Shown in pieces: positions 47,698 to 50,992 of a DNA stretch of 50,992 nucleotides. The notes under the pieces were generated by a model, which had not been told where the DNA came from, did no database searches, and worked only from the letters and a program-made list of their open reading frames with translations. Both the position numbers and the translations under genes were made by a program. The stretch's first letter is position 1. Each line of letters opens with the position of its first letter. Source of the stretch: Brachionus plicatilis (taxonomy: Eukaryota > Rotifera > Eurotatoria > Ploima > Brachionidae). The stretch spans positions 1,175,476-1,226,467 of the forward strand of contig QEOQ01000214.1 in NCBI GenBank assembly GCA_010279815.1, read 5' to 3'.

Positions 47698-49347
47698 TTA
47701 AAAAAATGACACATCATTGAATACAAATATGCACATGATAAAAAATCCTTGTAAAGAATCAACAACTATATAGATGTACCACATAAATGAATATTTGTTA
47801 TTTATAAAAGAGCTGATGATCGCCAAAATCCAGCTCAGTCCAGTGACAACAAAAATCTTAAAAAACAAAACAATTCTATTTTTTTCCGGTCTTTTTGGCT
47901 GAGTGTTCGTGAATTTTTTAAAAAACTTGTCCACGCCTGATATCAGCTTTACGCTTATGAGCATCAGTAAAATATTTTCAAATATTATAAAGCCAACTGG
48001 CACTACAAAAAATATGCACAGATCAAAGCTTGACGAAATAAAGCAACTTCTGTAGCCATAGGATATACGGTCATAGTTTTTTAGGATCATTACCAAAGCT
48101 ATAATGGCAGGAATGGACCATGCACAAATGCTGTACTTGAGGAAAATTTTTTCTCTGGACGACTCATGAACACTGCTGAAAATTTTGAACAAATCAATTG
48201 CCATTATATTTGACCAAATAAAAAAGCTCAGATAAAAGTAGTGAAGAAAAAAGCCGGACAAAAAGCAGGGCAAAGATGGCACCAAGTCTGTGAACATCTC
48301 TTTTAGGGATTTGTAAGTGCGATACTCAGCCAAAATTAGATCACTGTCGCTGAGAATCGACGAAATAATAAAACTCACATGGGAAAATATCATCGAAACA
48401 CTCAGACTGATGACAATTTTTCCTGGCAATTTTCTATTCAATTTTTTAATAAAATAAAAAATTATCAAATTAATTAAACTTATTACAGATATGGCCTGGC
48501 CAGCTATGGTTATGTATTTTTTTATCAGATCTGTCTCTTCGTCAAATTTGATTTTTGTGAAATTTACAAAATTTACTTTCTCATAAGTTTCAGTCACATT
48601 CATTTCAATTACAATCTCATTTTGTAGATTTCTCAAATCAAAAAGTATTTGCAGACTCATGTAGTCAACAGACTCAACCTGTAGCCTGGAACAAATTGAG
48701 GTTGAGTTTGGCTCATTGCATCTCAGACAATGTTCATTTTTGTACAAATTTCCGGATACTGAGCATCTATATGCGGTGTAGTTGGAACATAGTGAAATTA
48801 TTTCCAAATTAAGGAAATTGTTTGGACAAGTGTGGATGTGTTTGATGCATTTTCTGGGCCAGGGCACACCATCAGGTTTGAAGATTTCAAAATGTTCTTT
48901 GATTCTTTGCTCCAAAATTGACTCATTGTATTTCATTTTGGTTTCGAGTGAAAAAAATTTTAGATCATTTGTTTTGGCATTTTTTAAATTACATATGACA
49001 CAAAAAATATTTTTAAAAAATTTTCTTGTCACATTAGAGTACACTGGAATCGACTGGATTAAGGTGCTAGGCTCGAGAACACATTTAAGCATTAGTTTTT
49101 TGTTCCGGTAGCTGTCGGGACATTTGCCAATGGTGTAAATTGTACCATATTCTTTTAGCTTGGAATTGCACTCGTAGTTTTGAAGCGTAGTTGGCGTTTT
49201 GGACGCTACGTCAGAACAACAATCGCCATACAGATCACATTCGCTGCAAAAGCAGTTTAGGTTGCTGGACAGTGTTTTGCTAGAGCAAAAGTCATCGCAG
49301 GCAAATACAATTTTTAAATTAAAAAACAGGAGATAAAAAATTTTCAT
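47698..49347 (-). CDS. Secretin/adhesion (Methuselah-like) GPCR with somatomedin-B-like domain
   Basis: Intronless, 549 residues. A signal peptide (about 1-16) is followed by a somatomedin-B-like module with the pattern C17-x3-C21-x10-C32-x-C34-x2-C37-x5-CC (residues 43-44), including DLYGDCC. A large cysteine- and N-glycosylation-site-rich ectodomain runs to about residue 278. Seven hydrophobic segments follow: roughly 279-301, 311-331, 355-385, 400-420, 432-460, 485-508 and 515-540. The last contains VDSLQGFFIMCIFVFN, the secretin/adhesion-class signature of TM7. This class senses peptides or matrix ligands and signals through G proteins. The ligand is unknown. The cytoplasmic tail is almost absent (ends NDVSFF), so arrestin or PDZ contacts are unlikely. 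No GPS cleavage motif was seen. The first ATG gives the signal peptide. Confidence 0.85.
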   Translation of the reverse strand: MKIFYLLFFNLKIVFACDDFCSSKTLSSNLNCFCSECDLYGDCCSDVASKTPTTLQNYECNSKLKEYGTIYTIGKCPDSYRNKKLMLKCVLEPSTLIQSIPVYSNVTRKFFKNIFCVICNLKNAKTNDLKFFSLETKMKYNESILEQRIKEHFEIFKPDGVPWPRKCIKHIHTCPNNFLNLEIISLCSNYTAYRCSVSGNLYKNEHCLRCNEPNSTSICSRLQVESVDYMSLQILFDLRNLQNEIVIEMNVTETYEKVNFVNFTKIKFDEETDLIKKYITIAGQAISVISLINLIIFYFIKKLNRKLPGKIVISLSVSMIFSHVSFIISSILSDSDLILAEYRTYKSLKEMFTDLVPSLPCFLSGFFLHYFYLSFFIWSNIMAIDLFKIFSSVHESSREKIFLKYSICAWSIPAIIALVMILKNYDRISYGYRSCFISSSFDLCIFFVVPVGFIIFENILLMLISVKLISGVDKFFKKFTNTQPKRPEKNRIVLFFKIFVVTGLSWILAIISSFINNKYSFMWYIYIVVDSLQGFFIMCIFVFNDVSFF

Positions 49348-50440
49348 TTTTAATCTCAGTGAAAGAAAAAAGAAGATTTTTAAGGTCTTTAAAATTTGAA
49401 ATTTAATAGCTTAAAAATTCTGAGCATCCCTTTTATTTTGAAAATTTTTTTCAAATCTCAATGCACTAATGTATCAATTTTAGTTATTTTTTTTCAGTTT
49501 TAATATGATAAGTAATTTTCTAAGTGGAAATGCATTCAGTTAATATTTTGGCATCAAATTAGTTCATTATGTCTTTTAATTTTAAAATATTTAAAAAAAT
49601 TTTATTTTTTAAATTAATTTTATTTTTTAACTGGGCCCATGTGATAAAATTGGTTTTAAATGGCCTGAATTTTATATATCCGGCATCTGGCAGTTAGCAA
49701 TAGCTAAGAAGCTAGGCAAATAGAAGCATTCTAATTAATTTGGTGTCAATGCGAAATAAAAGTGTCATTTTCTTTTTCTTATTAATTGGTGTAATTCTAA
49801 TAAAATTGGGGTAAAATAAATTAAATTTTGGGGTATATAAAATTAAGTCAGTAACAATCAAGCTAATAGAAGCATTTTTTTGCTAAGGGTACTTGATTTC
49901 CTTTTAACAAAAAAATTTTGTATCTTATTTCTTTCTTTCATAATCAAATTAATGCTTTTGTTAAAAAATTGCTTGATAATCGAAGTCTAGATTAAGTTAT
50001 AAATTTGACATCAGTTTCAGATGATGATGTCACTGAAATACGCAAAAAAGGAACAGAACATTGTTATAAATAATGAAATTTTGAAATTTTGAAAGCGGAA
50101 AATGACTTTTACATTTATTACATTTGAATTTAAGTATGGCCATAATTGCTCTGAATAGAAAAACTTATACAAACAAAATAAATAAAATCAGACGAAATAA
50201 AACAAGATAAAAATAACTAGTTTTTAGATATTTAAAAAGTTTGAAAATTATTAAATTCAGATTAATTTTAAATTATAATTATTTAACTTTAAAATTATAA
50301 TTTGTTAATTAATGAATTTGAAAATTTTACTTATCAGGAATTAAGTAATGATTTTCTCTAAATATTTAGGAAAAATTTATTCACGTAAAATTTTTCTTAT
50401 ATTTTGAACTGGCTAATAAAAAGAAAACATTTGTTAATTG
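49348..50440. other. Upstream region of receptor gene; no gene recognised
   Basis: A+T-rich, probably including the receptor's promoter. The phrase (A/T)AATAGAAGCATT occurs twice (about 49719 and 49863), without other structure. Confidence 0.4.
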
Positions 50441-50462
50441 GGTTTGATCCCCTCTGGGGGTG
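50441..50462 (+). pseudogene. tRNA-Arg 3' fragment
   Basis: GGTTTGATCCCCTCTGGGGG plus TG matches the T arm and 3' acceptor strand of the four tRNA-Arg(TCT) genes with one change (GGTTCGATC to GGTTTGATC). The 5' two-thirds is absent. The T-run flank resembles the one after the copy at 45053-45125. Confidence 0.85.
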
Positions 50463-50880
50463 ATTTTTTTTCATCTTCGGATTAATAAAAACTGAAGAAA
50501 AAATGAAGAGAAATGACAAGATTTGTAAAATTTCATTTAAAATCAAATGTAATTAAATTTTAGATTTTTTATTATTTTAAAATTATCAAAAAAATTTTCT
50601 TTTTTTTTCTTTTTGATAAATTTTGATATTGAATTAAATATTTATTTTCAAGATATGCGTGGTATTTAAAGGGGTGATATTTTTTCATCATTGGATTAAT
50701 AAAAACTGAAGTAAAAAAAAAGAGACATAACAAGATGCAAAAAATTTGGAATTATTTTACGTTTTCAAAATTTTCAACTCGAAAAAAAACATTAAAAAAA
50801 AAATTAATTAAATTTTAGATTTTTTTATTAAATTAAAATTATCAATAAAAATTTCTTTTTATTCTTTTTTTAAATTAAAT
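50455..50880. repeat. Diverged tandem duplication starting at the tRNA fragment
   Basis: Two units (about 50455-50655 and 50671-50880) share GGGGTGAT, T-run, TTTTTTCATC, GGATTAATAAAAACTGAAG and later ATTAAATTTTAGATTTTTT and AAATTATCAA. The second unit carries only the last few bases of the tRNA. The repeat ends at the U3 gene. Confidence 0.7.
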
Positions 50881-50992
50881 AAGCCACTCGGACTGCAAAC
50901 TTGCCCTCAACAATTAGACTAAAGCTAACCGTGAACGTTCATCAATGATTGACGGCCGAGTTTCCATTGCTGAAAACAACCATCAATATCGG
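50881..50992 (-). ncRNA. U3: Second U3 snoRNA gene, 3' part (cut by window edge)
   Basis: Reverse complement of the 3' half of the U3 gene at 4716-4942, with no differences noticed over about 112 nt. It includes box C (TGATGAA) and the unusual box D (GTCCGAGTGG). The 5' domain lies beyond the window. Similarity to the first copy's flank stops within about 12 nt after the 3' end, so only the RNA-coding part seems conserved. Confidence 0.92.

Overview
This is a very A+T-rich piece of animal nuclear genome. The genes are spread out, introns are GT-AG (many about 50-100 bp, a few swollen by repeats), tRNA and snoRNA genes occur, and there are many decayed transposons. Metazoan-type genes (a C5orf34 homologue, a secretin/adhesion-like receptor with a somatomedin-B-like module, a Ly6/three-finger protein) fit a small invertebrate. 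The extreme A+T content and compact genes recall monogonont rotifers such as Brachionus. That placement is inference and cannot be settled from the sequence alone.

Layout. 1-4.2 kb: a three-exon Ly6-type gene (+) with two inverted, partial or decayed relatives (-). 4.7-7.4 kb: a U3 snoRNA gene (+), two identical tRNA-Arg(TCT) genes (-) and a MULE-type MITE with 9-bp target duplications. 7.6-12.4 kb: a C5orf34 homologue (-, 4 exons) and an ARV1 homologue (+, 4 exons), divergent, with start codons 156 bp apart. 14.4-18.5 kb: a complete six-exon UTP21/WDR36 gene (-) whose second intron holds a MITE split by a hAT-derived element. 19.7-25.7 kb: a transposon graveyard (long inverted repeats, hAT, LINE, mariner, second LINE). 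26.3-31.8 kb: a MORN-repeat array of about 76 x 69 bp in one unbroken reading frame interrupted by eleven TAA/TAG codons. 31.8-43 kb: mostly gene-free, with a third tRNA-Arg, a MULE relic and several inverted-repeat elements. 43-45.1 kb: an intronless GRDP-like gene followed at once by the fourth tRNA-Arg. 47.7-49.3 kb: an intronless receptor gene (-). 50.4-51 kb: a tRNA fragment, a tandem duplication and the 3' part of a second U3 gene (-), cut by the window edge.

Functional links. U3 RNA and UTP21 act together in the small-subunit processome, but with 10 kb and other genes between them this is probably coincidence. C5orf34 and ARV1 probably share a promoter region. The other genes have no evident common pathway. 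No undescribed system is demonstrated. The strongest oddities are the in-frame but stop-riddled MORN array, the non-canonical box D shared by both U3 copies, the inverted Ly6 cluster, and the mirrored U3/tRNA-Arg pairs at the two ends.

Exon coordinates were worked out by hand from splice signals, reading phase and resemblance to remembered families. No alignment, RNA evidence or database search was available.
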